Assembly: GCA_947627875.1 (NCBI GenBank)
Contig: CANQXS010000013.1
Span: 1-64,000 of the forward strand
Direction of reading: 5' to 3'
Source: an uncultured Clostridia bacterium
GTDB lineage: Bacteria; Bacillota; Clostridia; Oscillospirales; Ruminococcaceae
Length of the DNA stretch: 64,000 bases
Part shown: positions 7,931-15,654 of the stretch, piece by piece
How positions within the stretch are numbered: position 1 is the stretch's first letter
Layout: each line of letters opens with the position of its first letter
Translations under genes and position numbers: made by a program
The notes under the pieces: generated by a model
What the model saw: the letters and a program-made list of their open reading frames with translations, nothing else
Databases searched by the model: none
Told to the model about the DNA's origin: nothing

Positions 7931-9727
7931 ATGAATACAAAAATCACCGAAGACATCAGATACATCGGCGTAAACGACCACGAGATTGACCTTTTTGAAG
8001 GTCAGTATGTCGTGCCGAACGGAATGGCTTATAATTCCTACGCCATTTTAGACGCTTACGTCGCGATTATGGACACCGTCGATATCCGCTTCGAGCATCA
8101 GTGGCTCGACAACGTCGCCGAAGCCATCGGCTCGCGCAAGCCCGATTACCTCATCATTCAGCATATGGAGCCCGACCACGCCGGCAACATCGCCAACTTT
8201 ATGAACATCTACCCCACTGCGAAGATAGTTTCGTCGGCGAAGGCGTTCACGATGATGCAGCAGTTCTTCGGGACGGATTACGCCGACCGCAGAATTGTCG
8301 TCGGCGAGGGCGACGTCCTTCCCCTCGGAGAGCATAACCTCACCTTCGTCACCGCGCCTATGGTCCATTGGCCCGAGGTCATAGTCACCTACGATTCAAA
8401 GGACAAGGTCCTCTTCTCTGCCGACGGCTTCGGAAAATTCGGCGCCAACGACGTTGAGGAGGAGTGGGACTGCGAAGCCCGCAGATATTACATCGGCATC
8501 GTCGGGAAATACGGCGCTCAGGTCCAGAAGCTCCTTAAAAAGGCAGCCGAGCTCGATATCCAAAAAATCTGCCCGACCCACGGTCCCGTTCTCACCGAAA
8601 ACCTCGCCCATTACATCAACCTCTACGACATTTGGTCGAGCTACCGCCCCGAGTCGGAGGGCATAATGATAGCCTACACCTCGGTCTACGGTCATACAAA
8701 AGAGGCGGTTCAGCTTTTGGCGAGCAAGCTCACCGCGAAGGGCTGCCCTAAGGTGGTCGTGACCGACCTCGCCCGCGAGGATATGGCTGAGGCTGTCGAG
8801 GACGCTTTCAGATATAACAAGCTCGTCCTCGCCACTACTACCTACAACGCCGAAATATTCCCGTTTATGCGCGAATTCATCAACCACCTCACCGAGCGCG
8901 GATATCAGAACCGCACCGTTGCGCTTATGGAGAACGGCTCCTGGGCTCCGCTCGCCGCAAAGACGATGCTCAAGATGCTCGAGCCCTGCAAGAACATCAA
9001 CTACGCCAAGACCACGGTCAAAATTCTTTCTGCCCTCAACGGCGACAGCCGCCGAGAGATAGAGGAGCTCGCCGAGGAGCTCTGCCGCGACTACATTGCC
9101 CAAAGCGCCGAGACCGCCAACAAGCAGGATATGACCGCGCTCTTCAAGATCGGCTACGGGCTTTATGTCGTCACCTCTAACGACGGCACCAAGGACAACG
9201 GTCTTATAGTAAACACCGTAACCCAGCTGACCGACAACCCCTACCGCGTCGCCGTGAACATCAACAAGTCGAACTATTCCCACCATGTCATAAAGCAGAC
9301 CGGAAAGATGAACGTCTGCTGCCTTTCTACCGAAGCCCCCTTCAAGGTGTTCGAGACCTTCGGCTTCCAGAGCGGCAGAGCAGTCGATAAATTCAAGGGC
9401 TGCGAGGTCCTCCGCTCGGACAACGGGCTCGTGTTCCTGCCGAGGTATATCAACGCCTTCCTTTCGCTGAAGGTCGAGCAGTATGTCGACCTCGGAACTC
9501 ACGGAATGTTTATCTGCTCGGTGACCGAAGCAAGGGTTATCTCAGACGCCGAGACGATGACCTACACCTACTACCAGAAGAACGTAAAGCCGAAGCCCAA
9601 GACCGAGGGCAAGAAGGGCTGGGTCTGCAAGATATGCGGATACGTCTACGAGGGCGACGAGCTCCCCGAAGACTTCGTCTGCCCGCTCTGCAAACACGGC
9701 GCAGCAGATTTCGAGCCGATAGAATAG
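7931..9727 (+). CDS. Flavodiiron protein with flavin-reductase and rubredoxin domains
   Basis: A 598-residue oxygen or nitric oxide scavenging enzyme of anaerobes that reduces O2 to water (or NO to N2O) in the cytoplasm. Domain order: diiron metallo-beta-lactamase-like domain (about 1-240) with the ligands HxExDH at H78, E80, D82 and H83, then H146, D165 and H217; an FMN flavodoxin domain (about 245-385) with the SVYGHT phosphate loop; a flavin-reductase-like domain (about 405-550); and a C-terminal rubredoxin (563-598) with C566, C569, C584 and C587. All electron carriers from reductase to catalytic site are therefore in one chain. Strong promoter and its own terminator make it monocistronic. 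Confidence 0.93.
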   Translation: MNTKITEDIRYIGVNDHEIDLFEGQYVVPNGMAYNSYAILDAYVAIMDTVDIRFEHQWLDNVAEAIGSRKPDYLIIQHMEPDHAGNIANFMNIYPTAKIVSSAKAFTMMQQFFGTDYADRRIVVGEGDVLPLGEHNLTFVTAPMVHWPEVIVTYDSKDKVLFSADGFGKFGANDVEEEWDCEARRYYIGIVGKYGAQVQKLLKKAAELDIQKICPTHGPVLTENLAHYINLYDIWSSYRPESEGIMIAYTSVYGHTKEAVQLLASKLTAKGCPKVVVTDLAREDMAEAVEDAFRYNKLVLATTTYNAEIFPFMREFINHLTERGYQNRTVALMENGSWAPLAAKTMLKMLEPCKNINYAKTTVKILSALNGDSRREIEELAEELCRDYIAQSAETANKQDMTALFKIGYGLYVVTSNDGTKDNGLIVNTVTQLTDNPYRVAVNINKSNYSHHVIKQTGKMNVCCLSTEAPFKVFETFGFQSGRAVDKFKGCEVLRSDNGLVFLPRYINAFLSLKVEQYVDLGTHGMFICSVTEARVISDAETMTYTYYQKNVKPKPKTEGKKGWVCKICGYVYEGDELPEDFVCPLCKHGAADFEPIE

Positions 9728-9730
9728 CAT

Positions 9731-9768
9731 AAAAAATCCCCCGCACCCAAGCAGTGCGGGGATTTTTT
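9731..9768. terminator. Bidirectional terminator
   Basis: AAAAAATCCCCCGCAC (9731-9746) pairs with GTGCGGGGATTTTTT (9754-9768) with one bulge, serving the flavodiiron gene and the convergent HTH gene. Confidence 0.88.
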
Positions 9769-9775
9769 GCCCGAA

Positions 9776-10222
9776 TCAGTCCTTATAGAGCGGAGCCTCG
9801 CCGAGCGAGAGAAGGAGGTCGTTTGCCTCGCGCATTGATTTTCCGTTTTCTATGCAGAATATTATCGCGGCGTCGCGGCGTATCTTCACATAAAGCGTTC
9901 CCTGCTGAGCCAAAAGGAGCAGGCGGTTGGTCTCGGCAAGATCAGCCCCGATGCAGAGCGCTATTCTGATGACGATGTTGCGCAGGGGTATCTTGCTTCC
10001 GCTGAGTATGTGGTAAAAATAGGAGCGCTCCATTCCCGAGAGCGAGATAACGTCCTTCGGGCGCATTCCGTGCCTCGACATCGTGTCGTAAAGGCAGTGG
10101 CAGAATTCCGTTGAGCCGACGCATTCGCGGAGGATCTCGTCGACCTCGGAGAAATCCGAGGAATTCTTAATCATCGACATAAGCTGAGTGGTGTTCATTT
10201 TGTCTTTGCTATCGGTGCTCAA
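9776..10222 (-). CDS. Small helix-turn-helix protein
   Basis: About 148 residues, alpha-helical and soluble. Residues about 45-95 look like an XRE-type helix-turn-helix (RPKDVISLSGMERSYFYHILSG followed by a PLRNIVIRIALCIG helix); a second helical region near 105-140 may be a diverged repeat. A DNA-binding regulator is likely but its target is unknown. The start is uncertain: TTG at 10222 has GAGGG seven bases upstream, TTG at 10228 is too close to it, and the ATG at 10198 lacks a ribosome site. It is followed by the bidirectional terminator. Confidence 0.6.
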   Translation of the reverse strand: MSTDSKDKMNTTQLMSMIKNSSDFSEVDEILRECVGSTEFCHCLYDTMSRHGMRPKDVISLSGMERSYFYHILSGSKIPLRNIVIRIALCIGADLAETNRLLLLAQQGTLYVKIRRDAAIIFCIENGKSMREANDLLLSLGEAPLYKD

Positions 10223-10360
10223 TTCCAAACCCTCATTTCCGATTTTTTCGCACTATTGTGCAAAAGTATGGTATAATTATACTATAATCTGACATAAAAG
10301 TAAAGCTTTAACGGGCATAAAGACAAAAATCTTTTTTCAGTAGACAATGCGGCGTCGGAC

Positions 10361-10592
10361 GTTTGTTCAAAGCTGAACTGCCTGCACGCCGCATCGGCTG
10401 AGCCCTTCGGGCTCGCTCAAACTTCTCTGCGGAATCAACGCGGCGTCAAAATTTTGTTCAAAGTTGAACTGCCTGCACGCCGCATCTGTCGTTCGCTTCG
10501 CTCTCGACCAAACTTTCGTCAGAAGAAAATGAAAATTTTGTTCAAAGCTGAACTGCCTACACGCCGCATCGGCTGAGCCCTTCGGGCTCGCC
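10361..10592. repeat. Three direct repeats with embedded hairpins
   Basis: The unit TTTGTTCAAAGCTGAACTGC plus CT(G/A)CACGCCGCATC occurs at about 10361, 10452 and 10535, 83-91 bases apart. Copies 1 and 3 end with GGCTGAGCCCTTCGGGCTCG, a tetraloop-type hairpin; copy 2 ends with TGTCGTTCGCTTCGCTCTCG instead. Within each unit TTCAAAGCTGAA is itself palindromic. No gene is supported across 10229-10990. Confidence 0.7.
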
Positions 10593-10594
10593 TG

Positions 10595-10824
10595 TTTTTA
10601 CTTCCACACCCCCTAATCCACGCATCTGATTGCGGAGCAATCAGATTGCCCTCAAAGAGGAAGAGGGGGACAAGCGACGCCATAACCTTGTTGTAAAGGA
10701 AAATATAGTCTGCGTCGCTGTGTCGTTCGCTTCGCTCTCGACCGAAATTCTGTGTACGGTCGTTCACCGTTCGGCGAACGACACGACCCCTCCCCTCGAG
10801 GGGAGGGGTATTTGGGCTCCGTGA
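10595..10824. repeat. C/G-rich intergenic module, copy 1
   Basis: Shares its two ends and several internal blocks with 33503-33639: CTTCCA(C/T)ACCCCCTAATCC, GAGGAAGAGGGGGAC, GGTCGTTCACCGTTCGGCGA and CCCCTCCCCTCGAGGGGAGG. This copy also contains an extra hairpin (GCATCTGATTGC/GCAATCAGAT, about 10622-10647) and an extra GTGTCGTTCGCTTCGCTCTC block. Apparent open frames on both strands come from the repeats. Confidence 0.65.
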
Positions 10825-10990
10825 AAGCACTTTTGAGGTTAAAATCGCAGGGCATTGTGCCATTTTTCTCCCTTCCCTTCATCTTTTTCAAATAATCCTT
10901 GCAAAAATGAATCTTATGTGATATAATATAAATGAATATATCATATCAGAAAGCCGTGCTTTGCGGCGCGGCTTTCGGGAAGGATAAATA

Positions 10991-11395
10991 ATGTTGCACG
11001 AAAAATCCTGCGGCGCTATCGTCTACCGCAAGTTTCACGGCAATACCGAGATACTGCTGATAAAGCATATCAACAGCGGTCACTGGTCGTTCCCGAAGGG
11101 TCATGTCGAAGCGGGAGAGACCGAGGTCCAGACCGCCCACCGTGAAATTCTTGAAGAGACGGGTATCGACGCAATCATTGATTCGAGCTTCCGCGAAACG
11201 GTGAGCTATTCGCCGAAGCGCGGGACCCAGAAGGTGGTCGTTTATTTTCTCGGCAAAGCCAAGAATACCGACTATGTCCCCCAAGAGGAGGAGATCGCCG
11301 ATATAAGGTGGATCGAGATCGACAGGGCGCAGAACGTTCTTACCTATGAAAACGACAAGAGCATCGTTAGCAAGGCGAGAGCGGTAATAGCTTAG
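10991..11395 (+). CDS. Nudix hydrolase, diadenosine tetraphosphatase-like
   Basis: 134 residues with a complete Nudix box, G(x5)E(x7)REILEETG, from about residue 37, which binds Mg2+ and cleaves nucleoside diphosphates linked to another group. The N-terminal sequence EKSCGAIVYRK and SGHWSFPKGHVEAGET resemble the Ap4A hydrolase branch, so hydrolysis of Ap4A or related dinucleotides is the likeliest role. GGGAAGGA precedes the ATG. It is followed by a hairpin terminator and convergent spoVG. Confidence 0.82.
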   Translation: MLHEKSCGAIVYRKFHGNTEILLIKHINSGHWSFPKGHVEAGETEVQTAHREILEETGIDAIIDSSFRETVSYSPKRGTQKVVVYFLGKAKNTDYVPQEEEIADIRWIEIDRAQNVLTYENDKSIVSKARAVIA

Positions 11396-11408
11396 CGTCA
11401 GCTTCGGG

Positions 11409-11450
11409 AGCCGTCGGCGCCGCTTGATTCGGCGGTCGCGACGGCTTTTC
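11409..11450. terminator. Terminator between the Nudix gene and spoVG
   Basis: AGCCGTCG (11409-11416) pairs with CGACGGCT (11439-11446), with an inner CCGC/GGCGG pairing, followed by TTTTC on the plus strand. Confidence 0.7.
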
Positions 11451-11451
11451 G

Positions 11452-11724
11452 TCAGCTCGGAGCAACCTCGCTCAGAGCGCGGTAATAAGCCGAGAGTATC
11501 TCCCCCTCGATTTTTTCGCGGGCTTCCGAGGTTATCGGGTGGACGATGTCGCGGAATGCGCCGGAATCGTCGCGGCGCGAGGGCATCGCCACAAAAAGCC
11601 TGTCGTCGCCCTGAACGACCTTTATGTCGTGGACGGCAAAGGCGTCGTCGAAGGTAACGCTGATTATTCCCTTCAGCCTGCCTTCGGGGATTATTTTTCT
11701 TACCTTGATGTTTGTGATTGTCAT
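11452..11724 (-). CDS. spoVG: Regulatory RNA/DNA-binding protein SpoVG
   Basis: 90 residues matching the SpoVG family along the whole length: an N-terminal beta strand (MTITNIKVRKI), FAVHDIKVV near 29, LFVAMPSRR at 43-51, the hallmark FRDIVHPI near 57-64, and a C-terminal helix. SpoVG affects cortex formation and septation in spore formers and acts as a site-specific nucleic-acid-binding regulator. The ATG at 11724 has GGAAAG upstream; frames extending farther upstream on this strand run through murC and are not real. Divergent from murC. Confidence 0.95.
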   Translation of the reverse strand: MTITNIKVRKIIPEGRLKGIISVTFDDAFAVHDIKVVQGDDRLFVAMPSRRDDSGAFRDIVHPITSEAREKIEGEILSAYYRALSEVAPS

Positions 11725-11835
11725 ATTGCGTTCTTTCCTTTCCGTTAAGCCTGAGCTTTTGTTTGCATTCATATTTTTGGCAGAAGGTTCAGTATTTATG
11801 CAGGCTCGGCGGTAAAATCCGTAAAATCGGAATAT

Positions 11836-11849
11836 ACTGTATATACAGT
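11836..11849. promoter_or_regulatory. Perfect 14 bp palindrome in the spoVG-murC divergent region
   Basis: ACTGTATATACAGT is a perfect palindrome located 112 bases from the spoVG start and 22 bases from the murC start. Its position suits a shared operator or an overlapping pair of -10 regions. It resembles a shortened proteobacterial SOS box, but the SOS boxes of this genome appear to be GAAC-N4-GTTC, so that reading is unlikely. Confidence 0.4.
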
Positions 11850-11871
11850 GATTTTTGTGAGGTTGATTTAT

Positions 11872-13254
11872 ATGTTCCGTAATTTTCTCGACGGCAAAAA
11901 ACATATCCATTTTATAGGAATAGGCGGCAGCGGAATGTATCCGCTCGCGCAGATACTTCATCAGAAGGGGTTTTATCTCACAGGCTCGGACAACAACGAG
12001 ACCGAGACCCTTCAGGCCGTCCGCGATATGGGGATACCCGTCCGGCTCGGTCAGAGGGCTGAAAACGTTTCCGGCGCCGACCTCGTTGTGTATTCCGCAG
12101 CGATAATGCCGGATAATCCCGAGCTTATGGCGGCAAGGGCATCTGGCGCAGAGGTAGTCGAGCGAAAGGACCTCCTCGGGCTTGTCACAACTTGGTACAG
12201 CAACGCCATATGCGTTGCCGGCACCCACGGCAAGACCACCACCACCGCTATGACCGCCCAGATACTCTGCGGGGCGGGGGTGGATATAGGCTGCGTTATC
12301 GGCGGAAAGCTCCCGCTTATAGGCGGCTCGGGCAGAGTCGGCAGCTCCGACGTTATGGTCTGCGAGTCCTGCGAGTTTGTGGACACCTTTTTGAAGCTCA
12401 GCCCCGACATCGCGGTTATCCTCAATATAGACGCCGACCACCTCGACTACTTCAAGACGATGGAAAATATGAAGAAGTCCTTCCGCAGGTTCGCCGAGAA
12501 CGCCTCTAAATGCGTTATCTACAACGGCGAGGATAAAAACACCCTCGACGCCCTCGAGGGCATCTCGGGCAAGGAGCTTATAACCTTCGGTTGGGGCGAA
12601 TCCAACGACTATTACCCCGTTGTAAAGTATCATAAGGGGCTCTCGACCCGCTTCGAGGTATATTTCAGGGGCAAAAAGCTTTTGGAGACCGAGATGCACG
12701 TCGCGGGGAGGCATAACGTTCTCAACGCCGTAGCCGCGATAGCCGCCGCGGAATACGTCGGCGTAAAGGCGGATAAAGCCGCCGAGGGGATAGCGGGCTT
12801 CAACGGCGTTATCAGGCGGTTCGAGAAGATAGCCGAAATTAACGGCGTGACCATAGCCGACGACTATGCCCACCACCCCGCCGAGATAACCGCCACCCTC
12901 ACCGCCGCCAAAGAGCTCGGCTTCAACAGGATAATCGCGGTCCACCAGCCGTTTACCTATTCCCGAACCTACCGCCTGCTCGGCGACTTTGCAAAGGCAC
13001 TCTCGATCGCCGACGAAGCCGTTCTGACCGAGATAATGGGCTCGCGCGAGAAAAACATCTACGGTATCAAATCGGGCGACCTCGCCGCGATAACCCCGAA
13101 CTGCACTCTCACCCCGACCTTCGACGAATGCGTAAACTACCTTTCAGGTCATGTTAAAGAGGGCGACCTCGTTATAACTCTCGGCTGCGGAGACATCTAC
13201 AAAGTCGCAAAAAGCCTTGCGAAAGCACTTGAAAAAAGCTCCGGAATCTGCTAA
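11872..13254 (+). CDS. murC: UDP-N-acetylmuramate--L-alanine ligase MurC
   Basis: 460 residues. It adds L-alanine to UDP-MurNAc with ATP in the cytoplasm, the first amino-acid step of peptidoglycan synthesis. Seen: the N-terminal nucleotide-sugar domain HIHFIGIGGSGM (11-22), the ATP loop GTHGKTTTT at 117-125, ILNIDADHLDYF near 188, the ADDYAHHP motif near 329-336, and the C-terminal domain. ATG 11872 is preferred over an upstream in-frame GTG because GAGGTTG lies directly before it. The lexA promoter overlaps its last codons. Confidence 0.96.
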   Translation: MFRNFLDGKKHIHFIGIGGSGMYPLAQILHQKGFYLTGSDNNETETLQAVRDMGIPVRLGQRAENVSGADLVVYSAAIMPDNPELMAARASGAEVVERKDLLGLVTTWYSNAICVAGTHGKTTTTAMTAQILCGAGVDIGCVIGGKLPLIGGSGRVGSSDVMVCESCEFVDTFLKLSPDIAVILNIDADHLDYFKTMENMKKSFRRFAENASKCVIYNGEDKNTLDALEGISGKELITFGWGESNDYYPVVKYHKGLSTRFEVYFRGKKLLETEMHVAGRHNVLNAVAAIAAAEYVGVKADKAAEGIAGFNGVIRRFEKIAEINGVTIADDYAHHPAEITATLTAAKELGFNRIIAVHQPFTYSRTYRLLGDFAKALSIADEAVLTEIMGSREKNIYGIKSGDLAAITPNCTLTPTFDECVNYLSGHVKEGDLVITLGCGDIYKVAKSLAKALEKSSGIC

Positions 13255-13257
13255 AAT
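13229..13257 (+). promoter_or_regulatory. lexA promoter overlapping the murC 3' end
   Basis: TTGAAA (13229-13234) and TAAAAT (13252-13257) are 17 bases apart; the -10 box contains the murC TAA stop codon. Transcription would start near 13264, on the predicted LexA box. Confidence 0.75.
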
Positions 13258-13263
13258 AAAGGT

Positions 13264-13275
13264 GAACGTTTGTTT
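13264..13275. promoter_or_regulatory. Predicted LexA (SOS) box of lexA
   Basis: GAACGTTTGTTT matches the Gram-positive SOS core GAAC-N4-GTTC with one change (GTTT). It sits at the predicted transcription start 21 bases before the lexA ATG, consistent with autorepression. The better match upstream of dinB supports this box type. Confidence 0.65.
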
Positions 13276-13295
13276 TTCGACAGAAAGGAATCGCT

Positions 13296-13886
13296 ATGGA
13301 ACTCAATGAAAAGGACAGGGCTGTATATGAATTCGTAAAGTCGCGGATCGGCGACGGCTATACTCCGTCGGTCAGAGAGATCTGCCAGGAGCTCGGCTTC
13401 CGCTCCACCTCGACGGCTCACCGCTGCCTCGAAAGGCTCGTTGAAGCGGGACTTATTGAGAAGCAGGGCAGCAATCTCAACCGCGCGATAAGGCTCAGAG
13501 GGAGCGAGAGCGTGAGAGTCCCTATTCTCGGGACGGTTACCGCGGGTCAGCCCATAACCGCCATCGAGCACATCGAGGGCTACCTCGGCTTTAAGCCCAA
13601 AAAGCATTACGACGGCGAGCTCTTCGCGCTGAAGGTTAGGGGAGAATCGATGATAAACGCCGCGATTTTAGACGGCGACACCGTTATCGTCGAGCAGACT
13701 CCCTATGCCGAAAACGGCGAAATAATCGTTGCGCTCACAGCCGAGGGCGAAGCCACGGTAAAGCGCTTCTTCCGCGAAAACGGTCATTTCAGGCTCCAGC
13801 CCGAAAACGACGAAATGGAGCCGATAATCCTCGACGAGGTATCGGTGCTCGGAAAAGTCGTTGCGGTTCTGAGATATATCGACTGA
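13296..13886 (+). CDS. lexA: LexA repressor
   Basis: 196 residues. The SOS repressor binds operators as a dimer and self-cleaves when RecA filaments form. The N-terminal winged helix (about 1-65, with the recognition region STSTAHRCLERL) is followed by the cleavage site A83-G84 in GTVTAGQP and the S24 peptidase domain with catalytic S118 (RGESM) and K156 (ATVKRF). All catalytic parts are present. AGAAAGGA lies upstream of the ATG. It is followed by nudF 20 bases later, probably cotranscribed. Confidence 0.96.
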   Translation: MELNEKDRAVYEFVKSRIGDGYTPSVREICQELGFRSTSTAHRCLERLVEAGLIEKQGSNLNRAIRLRGSESVRVPILGTVTAGQPITAIEHIEGYLGFKPKKHYDGELFALKVRGESMINAAILDGDTVIVEQTPYAENGEIIVALTAEGEATVKRFFRENGHFRLQPENDEMEPIILDEVSVLGKVVAVLRYID

Positions 13887-13906
13887 CGCGTTTGGGGGGA
13901 ATCAGA

Positions 13907-14452
13907 ATGGACGACAGGCATTTATTTGAGGAGACCGTTTCGAGCGAGCGGATTTTTGACGGCAGGGTCGTGAAGCTCTACCGCGACGAGGTCATCCTCG
14001 AAAACGGCGAAAAGACTATCCGCGAGGTCATAAAGCACCCGGGCGGAGTATGCGTGCTCCCCATAGACGGCGAAGGCAACGTTTATATGGTGAAGCAGTT
14101 CCGCTACGCCTTCGGAACGGTGCTGCTCGAAGCCCCCGCCGGAAAGCTCGAAGCGGGCGAAAACCCCATCGACTGCGGCATTCGCGAGCTCAAAGAAGAG
14201 GTCGGCGCCTCGGCTGACGAAATGATGTACCTCGGTAAGCTTTACCCTACCGTCGCCTACGACACCGAGATAATTTATATGTATCTTGCCCGCGGGCTTC
14301 ATTTCTCAAATCAGAGTCTCGACCCCGAGGAATTTCTCGACGTAGTGAAGCTTCCTTATAATGAGGCGTATAAAATGGTGCTGCGCGGCGAGCTCCCCGA
14401 CGCCAAAACTCAGCTTGCGGTACTCAACGCAAAAAAATTCACGGAAAAATAA
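13907..14452 (+). CDS. nudF: ADP-ribose pyrophosphatase (Nudix)
   Basis: 181 residues. It is expected to split ADP-ribose into AMP and ribose 5-phosphate. The Nudix box G(x5)E(x7)RELKEEVG begins near residue 84 (GKLEAGENP), preceded by the typical KQFRYAFG and LLEAPAGK. The ATG at 13907 has GGGGGGA six bases before it; an in-frame TTG 15 bases upstream overlaps that ribosome site and is rejected. It lies 20 bases after lexA, so it may be expressed with the SOS repressor. Confidence 0.88.
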   Translation: MDDRHLFEETVSSERIFDGRVVKLYRDEVILENGEKTIREVIKHPGGVCVLPIDGEGNVYMVKQFRYAFGTVLLEAPAGKLEAGENPIDCGIRELKEEVGASADEMMYLGKLYPTVAYDTEIIYMYLARGLHFSNQSLDPEEFLDVVKLPYNEAYKMVLRGELPDAKTQLAVLNAKKFTEK

Positions 14453-14460
14453 AATTTTTC

Positions 14461-14489
14461 TTGACAACCGGTATCATATATGATATAAT
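14461..14489 (+). promoter_or_regulatory. Promoter of rplJ-rplL
   Basis: TTGACA (14461-14466) and TATAAT (14484-14489), spacer 17: full consensus at both hexamers. Confidence 0.92.
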
Positions 14490-14495
14490 CCCTTT

Positions 14496-14620
14496 TGCAC
14501 CGGTCTAAAGACAGTTGGCACAAAGGTAAGTCCAACCGAGGAAAGGGTTTTATATTGACTTTCACGTCCCTTTTCTCTTTATGCGAAAAGGGGCTTTTGA
14601 TTCGGGGCATAATTCCGTCT
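14496..14620 (+). ncRNA. Ribosomal protein L10 leader with attenuator hairpin
   Basis: The leader before rplJ contains the L10-leader type stretch AAAGACAGTTGGCACAAAGG followed by TCCAACCGAGGAAAGGG, in which GTTGG and CCAAC pair. It ends with the stem CCCTTTTC (14568-14575)/GAAAAGGG (14585-14592) and CTTTTGA, which could act as a terminator when L10(L12)4 binds. Assignment is by recognition of the motif and its position. Confidence 0.75.
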
Positions 14621-14636
14621 TAAAGAGGTGAAACAG

Positions 14637-15137
14637 ATGCCAAATCAGAACATTCTCAACGAGAAGAAGCAGAAGGTCGCTGAGATCACCGAAATGCTCA
14701 AGGGCGCCACGGCAGGCGTTCTGGTCAACTATTCGGGTATCTCGGTCGAGGACGACACCAAGCTCCGCAAGGAGCTCCGCGAAGCGGGCGTTAAGTATAC
14801 CGTCGAGAAGAACACTCTTCTCAGATTCGCTATGCAGGGCGCCGGTCTCGACGATCTGACCGATGTTCTCTCGGGGGCTACCGCAATAGCAATTTCTCCC
14901 GACGAAACCTCGGCTGCCCGTATTCTCGGCAAATACGCTGAGGAGCACGACCACTTTGAGCTCAAGGCGGGCTTTATCGGCACCGAGCTCTTCGACGCTG
15001 CAGGCGTTGCCGCCCTCTCGAAGATCCCTTCGAAGGAAACTCTTCTCGCCCAGCTCGTCGGCTCCCTCCAGGGTCCGATCCAGAAGCTCGCGGCTACCCT
15101 TCAGGCTGTCGCGGACAAGAACGAGGAAGCCGCCTAA
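14637..15137 (+). CDS. rplJ: 50S ribosomal protein L10
   Basis: 166 residues. L10 anchors the L7/L12 stalk to the ribosome. The start is MPNQNILNEKKQKVAE, followed by the conserved VLVNYSGISVEDDTKLRKELR and the helix near the C-terminus that binds L12 dimers (KLAATLQAVADK). ATG 14637 is preferred over GTG 14628 because GAGGTGA, which contains that GTG, is the ribosome site. Cotranscribed with rplL under the L10 leader. Confidence 0.97.
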   Translation: MPNQNILNEKKQKVAEITEMLKGATAGVLVNYSGISVEDDTKLRKELREAGVKYTVEKNTLLRFAMQGAGLDDLTDVLSGATAIAISPDETSAARILGKYAEEHDHFELKAGFIGTELFDAAGVAALSKIPSKETLLAQLVGSLQGPIQKLAATLQAVADKNEEAA

Positions 15138-15222
15138 GCGCTTCCCGAATCCAAAAGAAGCCGCATAAAATATACGCGGCGTAAAATCATTACAACATAT
15201 TACAAAAAGGAGATTTATTACT

Positions 15223-15591
15223 ATGGCTTCCGAAAAGATCACAAAGTTTGTAGAAGACATCAAGGCTCTTTCCGTTCTCGAGCTCAAGGAGCTCGTTGAC
15301 GCTATCCAGGAGGAATTCGGCGTTACCGCCGCTGTTGCCGCCGCTCCCGCTGCCGGCGCTGCTCCCGCCGCTGCCGAAAAGACCGAGTTCGACGTTATAC
15401 TCGCTTCCTTCGGCGACAACAAGATGAGCGTTATCAAGGCTGTAAAGGATATCCTCGGTCTCGGGCTCAAGGAGTCCAAGGAATTCGTCGAGGCTGCTCC
15501 TAAGGCTGTCAAGGAAGGCGCTTCCAAGGCTGAGGCAGACGAGCTCAAGGAAAAGCTCGAAGCTGCCGGCGCTACCGTCGAGATCAAGTAA
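15223..15591 (+). CDS. rplL: 50S ribosomal protein L7/L12
   Basis: 122 residues. The N-terminal dimerisation helices ([22 protein letters not shown]) are joined by an Ala/Pro hinge (about 38-52) to the C-terminal factor-binding domain with [12 protein letters not shown]. Multiple copies form the flexible stalk that recruits translation GTPases. The gap to rplJ is 85 bases. AAAAAGGAG precedes the ATG and a strong terminator follows. Confidence 0.98.
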   Translation: MASEKITKFVEDIKALSVLELKELVDAIQEEFGVTAAVAAAPAAGAAPAAAEKTEFDVILASFGDNKMSVIKAVKDILGLGLKESKEFVEAAPKAVKEGASKAEADELKEKLEAAGATVEIK

Positions 15592-15613
15592 TTTTTTCTC
15601 AGCGACGAATCAC

Positions 15614-15638
15614 AAGGCACCCTGCGGGGTGCCTTTTT
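15614..15638 (+). terminator. rplJ-rplL terminator
   Basis: AAGGCACCC (15614-15622) and GGGTGCCTT (15627-15635) form a stem with a short loop followed by TTT. Confidence 0.9.
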
Positions 15639-15654
15639 CGTTGGAGGCGTGGGA

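Noticed and set aside
7525..7965. 146-codon open frame on the minus strand
   Set aside because: It spans the rpmG leader and promoter and the flavodiiron promoter, has no ribosome site and resembles no protein.
10229..10990. Possible CRISPR array
   Set aside because: Only three diverged units are present; spacing is irregular, spacers are not unique and no cas gene is near.
11836..11849. SOS box of the proteobacterial type
   Set aside because: The half-site spacing is four bases too short and the dinB boxes show that this organism uses GAAC-N4-GTTC.
11725..12945. Long minus-strand open frame running through murC into spoVG
   Set aside because: Only the last 90 codons match a real protein (SpoVG); the rest is an antisense frame produced by GC-biased murC codons.
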